Origin: GCA-2731375 sp964344935
GTDB lineage: Bacteria; Pseudomonadota; Alphaproteobacteria; GCA-2731375
Direction: 5' to 3'
Assembly (NCBI GenBank): GCA_964344935.1
Contig: CAYFPL010000011.1
Location: 62,001-126,000, forward strand
Length of the DNA stretch: 64,000 bases
The position numbers and the translations under genes are program-made. Every line of letters begins with the position of its first letter. The stretch's first letter is position 1. This document shows, piece by piece, positions 1-7,425 of the stretch. The notes beneath the pieces are model-generated. The model saw only the letters and a list, made by a program, of their open reading frames with translations. It had not been told where the DNA came from and did not search any database.

Positions 1-791
1 TCTTCCCCGTGCTGTGGATCATCATGACGGCCTTCAAGACCCGTACGGACGCCCTGGCTACGCCGCCAAAGTTCTTTTTTACGCCCACATTGGACAATTT
101 CGTCGCCGTGTTCTTCAGGGTGGCGCAACAAGGGACTGAGGCGATCTCCACCGGCATGGGCCTGTATTTTTTCAATTCAGTATTCGTCGCCGCCTCCGGC
201 GTCTTGCTGGCTTTGATTATCGGTACCTTGGCTGCCTATGGTTTCTCCCGCTATCCCCTGCGCGGCAACGACACCTATCTGTTCGTAATTCTGACCACCC
301 GTATGCTGCCGCCGATTATCGTCATCATCCCCATCTTCCTGATGTTCCGTCTGACGGGAATGAGCGGCAGCTATTGGGGCGTGATCCTGCTTTACGCCGC
401 TTTCAATCTGCCGTTCTCCATCTGGATGATGAAGAGTTTTTTCGATGAGTTGAGTGTCGATGTGGAGGACGCTGCCCGCCTTGACGGCAGTTCGGAACGT
501 GGCGTGTTTTTCCGCATCTGCCTGCCGCAGCTCAAGGCCGGTCTGGCGGCAACGGCGGTGTTCGCCCTGATCCTGACCTGGAATGAGTTCCTCTTCGCCT
601 TGCTATTGACGGGCACCGAGACCCGTACCGTTCCGGTGGCCATGGCACGGACCATCGGCGGTGAATTGGGCGTGGACTGGGGCCTCTTGGCGGCCATCAT
701 CACCTTGTTCCTAATACCCGTTTTCGCGGTGACCTATCTGCTGCAGAACCATCTGCTACGCGGCGTCACCTTCGGCACCATCAAGAAATAG
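1..791 (+). CDS. Sugar-type ABC transporter permease (MalG/UgpE-like), 5' end outside window
   Basis: Inner-membrane permease of a CUT1-type (sugar, polyol or glycerol-phosphate) ABC importer. The frame is open from base 3, so the true start lies before the window; 262 residues are visible. The residues TAFKT near the visible N-terminus are typical of the end of the first helix in MalG-type proteins. About five more hydrophobic helices follow. The cytoplasmic EAA loop that docks on the ATPase is clear around visible residues 155-175 (DAARLDGSSERG, then LPQLKAG). The ATPase gene begins 10 bases downstream, so the two are in one operon; the partner permease and binding protein would be upstream. 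The substrate cannot be told from this part. Confidence 0.9.
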   Translation, partial: FPVLWIIMTAFKTRTDALATPPKFFFTPTLDNFVAVFFRVAQQGTEAISTGMGLYFFNSVFVAASGVLLALIIGTLAAYGFSRYPLRGNDTYLFVILTTRMLPPIIVIIPIFLMFRLTGMSGSYWGVILLYAAFNLPFSIWMMKSFFDELSVDVEDAARLDGSSERGVFFRICLPQLKAGLAATAVFALILTWNEFLFALLLTGTETRTVPVAMARTIGGELGVDWGLLAAIITLFLIPVFAVTYLLQNHLLRGVTFGTIKK

Positions 792-801
792 GAGCCGGGA
801 T

Positions 802-1887
802 ATGTCGACCATTGAAACCATTAATCTAACCAAGCGCTTTGGCGAATTGACGGCCGTCGACAGTGTCGATCTGGACGTGGCGGCGGGCGAAGTGTTGTGC
901 CTGCTGGGGCCGTCGGGCTGTGGCAAGACCACTACGTTGCGCATGATCGCCGGGCTGGAAACGGCAACCGAGGGCGAGGTGCGGATCGCAGGCCAAAGGG
1001 TCAACGAGATTTCACCGGCGCAGCGGGACATCGCCATGGTGTTCCAATTTTACGCCCTCTATCCCAGCCTGACGGTGGCGGAAAACCTCGCCTTTCCCTT
1101 GCATGCGGAAAAGATGCCCAAGGCGGAGATCGAGGCCCGTGTTCAGGTGGTGGCCGGTAAGCTGGAGTTGGGTGAGGTTCTGCATCGCCTGCCCAATCAT
1201 CTAGCAGAAGGCGAAAAACAGCGAGTCGCCGTGGCCCGCGCCATCGTCCGCGACCCCAACTGCTTCCTGTTCGACGAACCCCTGAGCCGCCTGGACGTGG
1301 AACTGCGCATGGCCATGCGGGGGCAGATCAAGGAGATCCTCAGCGAATTGTCCAAGGCCACGGTGATCGTCACCCACGACCAGTTGGAGGCCCTGACAAT
1401 GGCCGACCGTATCGCCGTGATGCGGGATGGCCTGATCGAGCAGATCGCCACGCCCCACGACATCTTCGCACATCCCAAGAATGTCTTCGTCGCGGGCTTC
1501 ATCGGCACGCCGCAAATGAACCTGCTGGAAGGCCATCTGGTGGCACAGAACGGCAGTGCCAACTTCTCACTTGCCGGGCAAGAAGTCAGCCTGGACCTGC
1601 CCCACGGCGGGGCCGGCTTGAACCCGGGTGAGAAATATACGGTCGGCATTCGCCCCCGCGGCGTCGCGCCGTTGAGCGAGGCCGTGCCTGGCTCACTGGC
1701 GGCCACGGTGGATCTGGTGGAGCCCATGGGAGCGGAAACCCTCTTGCACCTGCAAGCTGATGACCAGGACATCCGCGTGGTTCTGGACCGACATCAAGTG
1801 GTGCAGGAAGGCGAACGACTGCACCTGCATCTGACAGCGGACAAGGTGCATCTGTTTGGACAAGACGGCGGACGGATCGAACTATGA
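802..1887 (+). CDS. Sugar-type ABC transporter ATP-binding protein (UgpC/MalK family)
   Basis: Cytoplasmic ATPase that powers the importer encoded just upstream. The 361 residues match the UgpC/MalK length. Walker A is GPSGCGKTT near residue 36, the Q-loop region reads FQFYALYPS, Walker B is CFLFDEPLSRLD, and the switch histidine lies in VTHDQLEA. After about residue 240 comes a C-terminal regulatory OB-fold (TOBE/MalK-type) region. The ABC signature is unusual: LAEGEKQRVA where the family has LSGGQ-QRVA, with the first glycine replaced by glutamate and the glutamine by glutamate. Start ATG follows GGAGCCGGGAT. The stop overlaps the next gene by four bases (ATGA), which suggests translational coupling. 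Confidence 0.93.
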   Translation: MSTIETINLTKRFGELTAVDSVDLDVAAGEVLCLLGPSGCGKTTTLRMIAGLETATEGEVRIAGQRVNEISPAQRDIAMVFQFYALYPSLTVAENLAFPLHAEKMPKAEIEARVQVVAGKLELGEVLHRLPNHLAEGEKQRVAVARAIVRDPNCFLFDEPLSRLDVELRMAMRGQIKEILSELSKATVIVTHDQLEALTMADRIAVMRDGLIEQIATPHDIFAHPKNVFVAGFIGTPQMNLLEGHLVAQNGSANFSLAGQEVSLDLPHGGAGLNPGEKYTVGIRPRGVAPLSEAVPGSLAATVDLVEPMGAETLLHLQADDQDIRVVLDRHQVVQEGERLHLHLTADKVHLFGQDGGRIEL

Positions 1888-2207
1888 GCCAGCAAGACCA
1901 AGCGATCGACGAGCGGGCCAAGGGCATGAGCCCGGCCCTGGCCCGACGCATTGAATTCAGCATCATAGGCCTTTGCCTGGTGGCCCTTGTACTGATCTTC
2001 CAGCCCTATTCGGTCACTCTGTTCGGAGTCGGCGCCGGGCTAGTGGTGCTGGGCGGCTTGGCCTTCAACCTGGTGCCTTTCTGCAAGCCTGGCGTACCCG
2101 TTTCCACCCTGGTGCGCGTGGCCCTGATTGTCCTGACCATCCTGGCTGTGGTCGTCGGCCTGGCGATCGGATCGGCGAAGCTGTACGCAATCTATCTGAC
2201 GGGCTGA
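1884..2207 (+). CDS. Small membrane protein of unknown function in ABC operon
   Basis: A 107-residue protein that I do not recognise. A charged N-terminal segment of about 25 residues is followed by three hydrophobic stretches (about residues 24-43, 47-70 and 77-103), so it should be an inner-membrane protein with three helices. Its ATG overlaps the stop of the ATPase gene (ATGA), so it belongs to the sugar transporter operon and closes it. Possible roles are an accessory subunit of the transporter or an unrelated membrane protein; nothing in the sequence decides this. A palindromic repeat pair follows about 25 bases after the stop and may end transcription. Confidence 0.75.
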   Translation: MSQQDQAIDERAKGMSPALARRIEFSIIGLCLVALVLIFQPYSVTLFGVGAGLVVLGGLAFNLVPFCKPGVPVSTLVRVALIVLTILAVVVGLAIGSAKLYAIYLTG

Positions 2208-2230
2208 AGTCTGACGCAATAGCATCCATC

Positions 2231-2258
2231 CGTCATGCCCGCGAAAGCGGGCATCCAG
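2231..2258 (+). repeat. REP-like palindromic element, copy 1
   Basis: Perfect 8-base stem ATGCCCGC / GCGGGCAT (2235-2242 and 2247-2254) closing a GAAA tetraloop, flanked by CGTC and CCAG. It sits in the intergenic space between two convergent operons. It pairs with the oppositely oriented copy at 2289-2316 and probably acts as, or near, a bidirectional terminator. This kind of GC-rich CGTCATGCCCGCG palindrome is common in alphaproteobacterial genomes. Confidence 0.8.
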
Positions 2259-2288
2259 ATGTATGATCAACCAATGTCGTCTGCGGCC

Positions 2289-2316
2289 CTGGACACCCGC
2301 CTCCGCGGGTGTGACG
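2289..2316 (-). repeat. REP-like palindromic element, copy 2 (inverted)
   Basis: Read on the minus strand it has the same plan as copy 1: CGTC, stem ACACCCGC / GCGGGTGT (2293-2300 and 2305-2312 on the plus strand), tetraloop, then CCAG. Two stem base pairs differ from copy 1 and both changes are compensatory, so the stem is kept although the sequence changed. The two copies are 30 bases apart and inverted, the arrangement of a BIME-type REP doublet. No transposase-like gene is nearby. Confidence 0.8.
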
Positions 2317-2329
2317 GAATACGACTGAT

Positions 2330-3562
2330 TTAGAACGCCGCCATGCGCTGAAAATGCGGGCCCGACATGACCGCCGTTTGGCCTGACACCGGAACGCCAC
2401 TTTTGACCACCAGACGATGGTTGTCGCGGCGAGAGGCCTTGGTGATGTCCTCTGCTGGATTGCCGTCGACGATCAGGAAGTCAGCCGCCATACCTTCTGC
2501 CACCCGGCCCTGGTCTTCCAATCCCACCAGGTCGGCGCTGCTGGAAGTGCCGAAACGCAAGGCATCGATAGGCTTAATGCCCAGATCGGCCATGAACTCC
2601 AGTTCCATGGTATTTTCGCCATGCTTGTTGAACGGCGTGCCCGCGTCCGTGCCCATGGCTATGTTGCCGCCCGCCTTGTAATACATCTGAATGGAACGAC
2701 GATGGTGCTCCGCCACGCGTTCGGTCTTTTCGACGGCGTAGGCGGGAATGCCGTTATCCTTGTTGTCCAGAATATTGCGCAAGGCCGCCACCGTTGGCAC
2801 CAGATAGGTGCCCTGGGCCAGCATTTCGTTGACGCAGGTCTCGTCCATGAAGATGCCGTGCTCGATGGAGGTAATGCCGCCGCGCACCGCGTTCAGGATG
2901 CCGTCGCGGCCTTGGGCGTGAGAGGCCGAACGGCGGCTGAAACGACGGCCTTCGGCGATGCCGGCGGCCATTTCCTCGGCCGTGTAATGGGCATCTTCCG
3001 GGTTGACGCCCGGCGTCATGACACCGCCCGTGGCCATGATTTTGATAAGGTCGCTGCCAGCGTGTATCTGCTCACGCACTGCCTGGATGACCTCGTCGAT
3101 ACCGTCAGCGACCCGGCCATTACGGTTGCCGTGTCCCCCCGTCATGCAGATGACCCGGCCTGAAGCGCGGATGGTCGGGCCCATCTGTGTGCCCGCATTG
3201 ACGGCATCTCGCACGGCGAATTCCAGATAATCCTTGCCGCCGCAGTCGCGGATCGCCGTGATGCCCCCCGCAAGGGTGACCTGGGCCCGTTCCAGGGCCT
3301 TCATGGTCAACTGACCCGGCAACAGCTTGTCCGCCGCGGTGCCTGGGTCTCCTTCGGCGCCCAGGCACAGGTGCACATGACAATCGAACAGGCCCGGCAT
3401 CAATGTGCCCCCTGCGGTATCGATGGTCTCGCCGTCGAAGCCGTCGAATTCCCCGGCGGGCGCCACTTTCGTGACCTTGCCGTCTTCGATCAGGACCCCT
3501 TGACCTTCGACAATTTCGCTGCCGCCGTCGTAGAGAAGGCCGCCGGTGAATAAGGTTGTCAT
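2330..3562 (-). CDS. Metal-dependent amidohydrolase (imidazolonepropionase/prolidase-like)
   Basis: Probable cytoplasmic hydrolase of the amidohydrolase superfamily, 410 residues. Metal ligands are visible in order: HxH (His62, His64 in DCHVHL), the likely carboxylated lysine (Lys174 in LIKIMATGG), His215 (SHAQG), His235 (SIEHG) and Asp306 (GTDAGTP). This set matches the imidazolonepropionase-like and Sgx9260-type prolidase branch, which cut cyclic amides or dipeptides with a C-terminal proline, arginine or lysine. I take the ATG at 3562 because it has AGAGGA just upstream; a TTG seven codons earlier is less likely. It follows a GST gene by 24 bases, apparently in one operon with it and the dioxygenase. 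A peptide-type transporter is encoded divergently upstream, so a peptide- or amide-like substrate is plausible but inferred. Confidence 0.88.
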   Translation of the reverse strand: MTTLFTGGLLYDGGSEIVEGQGVLIEDGKVTKVAPAGEFDGFDGETIDTAGGTLMPGLFDCHVHLCLGAEGDPGTAADKLLPGQLTMKALERAQVTLAGGITAIRDCGGKDYLEFAVRDAVNAGTQMGPTIRASGRVICMTGGHGNRNGRVADGIDEVIQAVREQIHAGSDLIKIMATGGVMTPGVNPEDAHYTAEEMAAGIAEGRRFSRRSASHAQGRDGILNAVRGGITSIEHGIFMDETCVNEMLAQGTYLVPTVAALRNILDNKDNGIPAYAVEKTERVAEHHRRSIQMYYKAGGNIAMGTDAGTPFNKHGENTMELEFMADLGIKPIDALRFGTSSSADLVGLEDQGRVAEGMAADFLIVDGNPAEDITKASRRDNHRLVVKSGVPVSGQTAVMSGPHFQRMAAF

Positions 3563-3586
3563 TGCATTGTCCTCTATCTTCAAAAC

Positions 3587-4276
3587 TCAATAGTAACCGG
3601 GCGCCTTGCGCCCCAGGCCGTCAAATAGATCGCCTACGCGCCGGAACCAGGCGAACACCGGGTCGTCCTCCGCCAAAAGCCGGAAGTCACTGACGGTGCG
3701 GGCCCACTGAAAGGCGCCGAAAACGATATAGTCAGCATAGTTCGGCTGCTCGCCGCCCAGGAAGTCCTGGCCACGTACGGTCAGGCGCAAGGGATATAGC
3801 GTTTCGCGGAAGGCTTCAACCCGGTCTTCCCGGCCCGCCTGAACTTCCTCCAACGGCTTGCCGAAAATCTTCTCCCGGCTCTGGCGGAGATAGTCCCTGT
3901 CCTCCAGGCAAGCATGGTCAAAGATATCCATGATCACGGAGGTGGCGACGCCGGGATGGACGACCGCATTGGTCCAGCTATGGATGAATTTGCACAAGCC
4001 CTGGCCATGGGAACCGCCGAACAGGGACGGCCGGTCGGGGTAGGCTTCCTCCAGGTAAACCGCAATGGCGTTGGAATCGACAACCATATTGCCGCCATCG
4101 TCGATGATCGGCACCGTCTTGAACGAACCATCGCCCACATCGCCAATGGCCGTGAACGCCGTGCCCCGGTGCTCGTAGTCCAGCCCCTTATGGGCCAAGG
4201 CCAGGCGCGTGCGCCAGCAATAGGGGCTGAAGTTGCGTCCGTCCCGCCCTTCGAGATCATAAAACACGATGCCCAT
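3587..4276 (-). CDS. Glutathione S-transferase family protein (LigE-like N-terminus)
   Basis: Cytosolic GST of 229 residues. The N-terminal thioredoxin-like domain (about residues 1-80) carries SPYCWRTRLALAHKG, then the cis-proline region KTVPIIDD, then the glutathione-binding VVDSNAIAVYLEEAYPDRP. The helical C-terminal domain follows. SPY-WRT near the N-terminus resembles the beta-etherase LigE group, which cleaves aryl ether bonds with glutathione, but the similarity is to the general pattern and the substrate is not known. I take the ATG at 4276; an in-frame TTG at 4297 overlaps the GGGGAGGGA that looks like the ribosome-binding site. It lies between the dioxygenase and the amidohydrolase on the same strand. 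Confidence 0.88.
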   Translation of the reverse strand: MGIVFYDLEGRDGRNFSPYCWRTRLALAHKGLDYEHRGTAFTAIGDVGDGSFKTVPIIDDGGNMVVDSNAIAVYLEEAYPDRPSLFGGSHGQGLCKFIHSWTNAVVHPGVATSVIMDIFDHACLEDRDYLRQSREKIFGKPLEEVQAGREDRVEAFRETLYPLRLTVRGQDFLGGEQPNYADYIVFGAFQWARTVSDFRLLAEDDPVFAWFRRVGDLFDGLGRKAPGYY

Positions 4277-4330
4277 AAGTGGCTTATCCCTCCCCAATTC
4301 GGGACTTCGAAGGCGTCAGTCTAACCGGCT

Positions 4331-5248
4331 CTAGGCGGCCACGCCATCAGCGCTTGGGCGCCAGAGGGTGCTCATCTGCCGCATCACACGTCGTTCGGCG
4401 GGGTCCCAGGCATCCCGGCGGTGCAGGGTGCCGAGGGTGTCAAACACCACCATGTCCCCCAACTGCCATTCGTGGGCATAGACGCACTCCGGCTTGGTGG
4501 AATGGGCGGCAAGCTCTTTTAGCAGATCGTCGCTCTCGTCCTTGGGTATGCCAACAATACGGCGGGTGATGCCCCGGCTGACATAGAGGATTTCGCGCCC
4601 CGTATCGGGATGGCGCAGGATCACCGGGTGTTCGGCCTCGGGGATATCAGGGCGGGCAATTCCCAATCGCCGGTTTCTTTCCCGCTTGGCCTGAAAATCA
4701 TCGCGGAAATCCTCCCCCTCGCGTGGTGTTCGTCGCCCGCCGGCGGCATAATTGGTGATGCTGTGATGGGCGCGCAAGCCACGCAGACGATCGGCCATGC
4801 CAGGGCTGAGCCGCTGGAACGCATCATATTGGCTGCAGAAATAGGTTTTCGGTGGGTTGAGGGCCGGAATTTCCACCGCATTCAGGAAGCTCTCCTTGCC
4901 GACAGTATCCACATAGGAATAGTCGGAATGCCATTCCAGGGAATCGGAGGCGCCGGTGCCCTGGGCCACGCCGTCGGCGTCCACCAAATTATTGACGCGG
5001 AGAATCTCCGGCACCGGCGCGATATCGCCGAACCATTCCGAACCCTTGACCAGATCCCCGAAATTTTCGGCGAAGGCGACCAATTGTTCGTCGGTCGGCT
5101 GTTCATGGCCGCGGAAGACCAGTACGGAATAGTCGCGCAAGGCATCACGAATGATGCCTTCATCGCCGCGCGATAGCGCCGCCTTGGGCTCCCAACCGCG
5201 CACGAGCGCGCCGAGCGGCTGGTCCAGCGGCGTCACCTCCAAGACCAT
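4331..5248 (-). CDS. TauD/TfdA family 2-oxoglutarate-dependent dioxygenase
   Basis: Non-haem Fe(II) dioxygenase of 305 residues that would couple 2-oxoglutarate decarboxylation to hydroxylation of a small carboxylic or sulfonic substrate. The iron-binding facial triad is visible: HxD at His107/Asp109 (LEWHSDYSY) and the distal histidine near residue 277 (TLGTLHRRDAW). The 2-oxoglutarate-binding arginine is expected a few residues later (AERRVMRQ). It is the first clear gene of the minus-strand set ending with the amidohydrolase. TauD itself acts on taurine and TfdA on 2,4-D; other members act on many substrates, so none is assigned. Confidence 0.92.
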   Translation of the reverse strand: MVLEVTPLDQPLGALVRGWEPKAALSRGDEGIIRDALRDYSVLVFRGHEQPTDEQLVAFAENFGDLVKGSEWFGDIAPVPEILRVNNLVDADGVAQGTGASDSLEWHSDYSYVDTVGKESFLNAVEIPALNPPKTYFCSQYDAFQRLSPGMADRLRGLRAHHSITNYAAGGRRTPREGEDFRDDFQAKRERNRRLGIARPDIPEAEHPVILRHPDTGREILYVSRGITRRIVGIPKDESDDLLKELAAHSTKPECVYAHEWQLGDMVVFDTLGTLHRRDAWDPAERRVMRQMSTLWRPSADGVAA

Positions 5249-5577
5249 GTCGTCCCTCCCCAGGATCGATAGACTGGCGTTAGTCTAGAGCAAGTTCCTT
5301 TGGCTGGCCAACTTGCGGCGGGGGCGCATCATCAGTTGTCTTGGACTTCGGGCGTGGCTCGACTTTTGAATTCAGGAAGGCCTTGACCCGGACCAGATAG
5401 TCCGGGTCCTGTTCGGCCCAATCCAGGTCTAGCTCGCCGATGATCAATAAATTGCTCCCAGGTCTGCGGCTCAGTCTGGAATATTGCTGCCGGATTGGGG
5501 CGTGGCTGGGACCGGATTTGGGCCATTTCAGGGCAAAGCGTCTTGCCCTGATGGGCGTTCGGGGTTAAAGCGGATGC
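5249..5577. other. Divergent intergenic region, 329 bp
   Basis: Space between the minus-strand dioxygenase set and the plus-strand peptide transporter, so it should hold both promoters. I see no convincing -35/-10 pair on either strand and no strong Shine-Dalgarno before the ATG at 5578. A short minus-strand reading frame (5280-5447) with protein-like composition occupies part of it and is listed separately at low confidence. Confidence 0.6.
5280..5447 (-). CDS. Possible small protein, TTG start (uncertain)
   Basis: Fifty-five codons from a TTG that has GGGAG about seven bases upstream. The predicted product has ordinary soluble-protein composition in its first half (acidic, with DWAEQDPDYLVRVKAFLNS) and a proline/lysine-rich tail. 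The frame stays open upstream to about 5565 without an ATG, so it could also be the tail of a decayed gene. It would lie 31 bases before the dioxygenase gene, on the same strand. I recognise no family. The evidence is only reading frame, composition and a possible ribosome-binding site. Confidence 0.25.
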   Translation of the reverse strand: MIIGELDLDWAEQDPDYLVRVKAFLNSKVEPRPKSKTTDDAPPPQVGQPKELALD

Positions 5578-6525
5578 ATGTCTGTCTTCCTGGCGCGGCG
5601 GTTCCTGACCTTCCTGATCACCGTATCGGGCGCTTCCGTGATCATTTTTCTGCTTTTGGAGGTTTTGCCCGGCGATCCGGCGCTGACCATGCTGGGCGTG
5701 GACGCCCCCGACAGCGCCATCAAGGCCATCCGCCTGGAACTGGGATTGGATCGGCCGGCCTACATCCGCTATGTGGATTGGGTCGCCGGCCTTTTGCAGG
5801 GCGAAATGGGGCTTTCCTATGTCTACAAGGTGCCCGTCACCGATCTGATCGGCCAGCGCCTGCAGGTCACCTTGCCGCTCGCGATCGGCGCCATGGTCGT
5901 CGCCACCCTTACGGCGCTGACTTTGGGCATCTTCGCCGCCACCAACCATAACAAGATCGGTGACTACGGCGTCATGGGTTTCTCCCAACTCGGATTGGCG
6001 ATCCCCGACTTCTGGTTTGGCATCCTGTTGATCATCCTGTTCGCAGTCATCCTGCAACAGCTTCCTTCAGGTGGGTTTCCGGGCTGGGATGACGGTCTTT
6101 GGAAAGGTGTCCGTTCCCTGATCCTGCCGGTGTTTACCCTGTCTTTAAGCCTGACGGCGATCATGACCCGCGTGACCCGGTCTTCCGTACTGGAAGTGGC
6201 GCGGGAAGACTATGTGCGCACCGCCCGGGCCAAGGGGCTGAGCCGACGGGCCGCCCTGTGGGGCCATGTGCTACGCAATGCCCTGGTGCCGGTTCTGACC
6301 GTCGGCGGCCTGCTGGTCGCGACAGTGGTGACCGGCACCCTAGTGATCGAGAACGTTTTCGCCCTGCCGGGCATGGGCAAGCTTATTTTCGATGCCATCT
6401 CCAACCGCGACCTGATGGTGGTGAAGAACGTTGTCTTGTTGTTCACGGCGATCGTCGTGGTGGTCAATTTCGTGGTCGATATTCTCTACGCCCTGGTCGA
6501 CCCGCGCATCCGGATTCACAGTTAG
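5578..6525 (+). CDS. Peptide-type ABC transporter permease (DppB/OppB-like)
   Basis: First permease of a dipeptide/oligopeptide/nickel-type importer, 315 residues, six predicted membrane helices. The N-terminus (RRFLTFLITVSGASVIIFLLLEVLPGDPA in outline) has the expected first helix followed by LPGDPA, a DppB hallmark. The EAA loop is clear around residues 205-225 (DYVRTARAKGLSRRAA), and the C-terminal ALPGMGKLIFDAI and VDPRIRI are also typical. It is followed at 9 bases by the second permease and then two ATPases. No periplasmic binding protein gene lies in this cluster or elsewhere in the window. Confidence 0.94.
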   Translation: MSVFLARRFLTFLITVSGASVIIFLLLEVLPGDPALTMLGVDAPDSAIKAIRLELGLDRPAYIRYVDWVAGLLQGEMGLSYVYKVPVTDLIGQRLQVTLPLAIGAMVVATLTALTLGIFAATNHNKIGDYGVMGFSQLGLAIPDFWFGILLIILFAVILQQLPSGGFPGWDDGLWKGVRSLILPVFTLSLSLTAIMTRVTRSSVLEVAREDYVRTARAKGLSRRAALWGHVLRNALVPVLTVGGLLVATVVTGTLVIENVFALPGMGKLIFDAISNRDLMVVKNVVLLFTAIVVVVNFVVDILYALVDPRIRIHS

Positions 6526-6534
6526 GATCCGGCC

Positions 6535-7419
6535 ATGACGCAGGTGGAAACCATGGCATCGGAAGAACCAACGGCAAGTCCGGCTGCCGGGTTCATGCGC
6601 CGCGCCATGCGCCACCGCTCCTTCATGATAGGCTCGGCCCTGACCGGCACGATGATCTTTTTCGCGCTTCTATCGCTGGTCTGGACGCCCCATTCCGCGA
6701 CCGAGATCATCATCACCCAGCGTTTGAAGCCGCCTAGCATGACCCATTGGTTCGGCACCGATCAGTTCGGCCGGGATATTCTGTCCATGATCATGGCAGG
6801 CGCCCAGACTTCCATCGTTGTGGGGCTGATCGCGGTCAGCCTGGGCGCCCTGGTGGGTGTCAGTCTTGGCCTTTGGGCCGCGGCCCGGCGCGGCTGGACC
6901 GAAGATGTAATCATGCGGATCAGCGATCTGAACATGGCCTTTCCGGTCATTCTGATCGCCATTTTGCTGACAGCGGGCTGGGGTCCCGGCATCACCAATG
7001 CCATTTTGGCCCTGGGCATCTACAACATCTCCATCTTCGCCCGCCAGGTACGGGGTGCCGCCATCTCCATGTGGGAGCGGGAATTCGTCCTCGCCGCCCG
7101 CGCCGCCGGCAAGGGCGATCTGTCCATTACATTCGCCCATATCCTGCCGAATATCGTCTCGGTGATCGTGGTTCAGGCCACCATATCCTTCGCCATTGCC
7201 ATTCTGGCCGAGGCCGCCTTGAGCTACCTGGGCGTGGGCTCCCAGCCACCGGATCCAAGCTGGGGGCGCATGCTGAGTGAAAGCCAGAGCTATATCTTTC
7301 TCACCCCCATCATTGCCGTCTGGCCGGGCTTGGCCATCGTGCTCTCGGTCTTGGGCCTGAACTTGATGGGCGATGGCATGCGGGACTTGATCGACCCGCG
7401 CCTGGCCCGGCAGAGGTAG
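6535..7419 (+). CDS. Peptide-type ABC transporter permease (DppC/OppC-like)
   Basis: Second inner-membrane permease, 294 residues, six helices. A hydrophilic N-terminal tail of about 30 residues precedes the first helix. The periplasmic motif GTDQFGRDILS, the EAA loop (EFVLAARAAGKGDLS, then HILPNI) and the C-terminal GDGMRDLIDPR are all standard for DppC. The gene has AGGA eight bases before its ATG and sits between the other permease (9 bases) and the first ATPase (6 bases), so the four genes form one operon. Confidence 0.94.
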   Translation: MTQVETMASEEPTASPAAGFMRRAMRHRSFMIGSALTGTMIFFALLSLVWTPHSATEIIITQRLKPPSMTHWFGTDQFGRDILSMIMAGAQTSIVVGLIAVSLGALVGVSLGLWAAARRGWTEDVIMRISDLNMAFPVILIAILLTAGWGPGITNAILALGIYNISIFARQVRGAAISMWEREFVLAARAAGKGDLSITFAHILPNIVSVIVVQATISFAIAILAEAALSYLGVGSQPPDPSWGRMLSESQSYIFLTPIIAVWPGLAIVLSVLGLNLMGDGMRDLIDPRLARQR

Positions 7420-7425
7420 GCGCCG

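Noticed and set aside
5332..6057. Minus-strand reading frame of 241 codons overlapping the peptide transporter permease gene
   Set aside because: Its composition is what the antisense of a membrane-protein gene gives (many Gln, Asp, His, Gly), and it covers a well-supported DppB-like gene.
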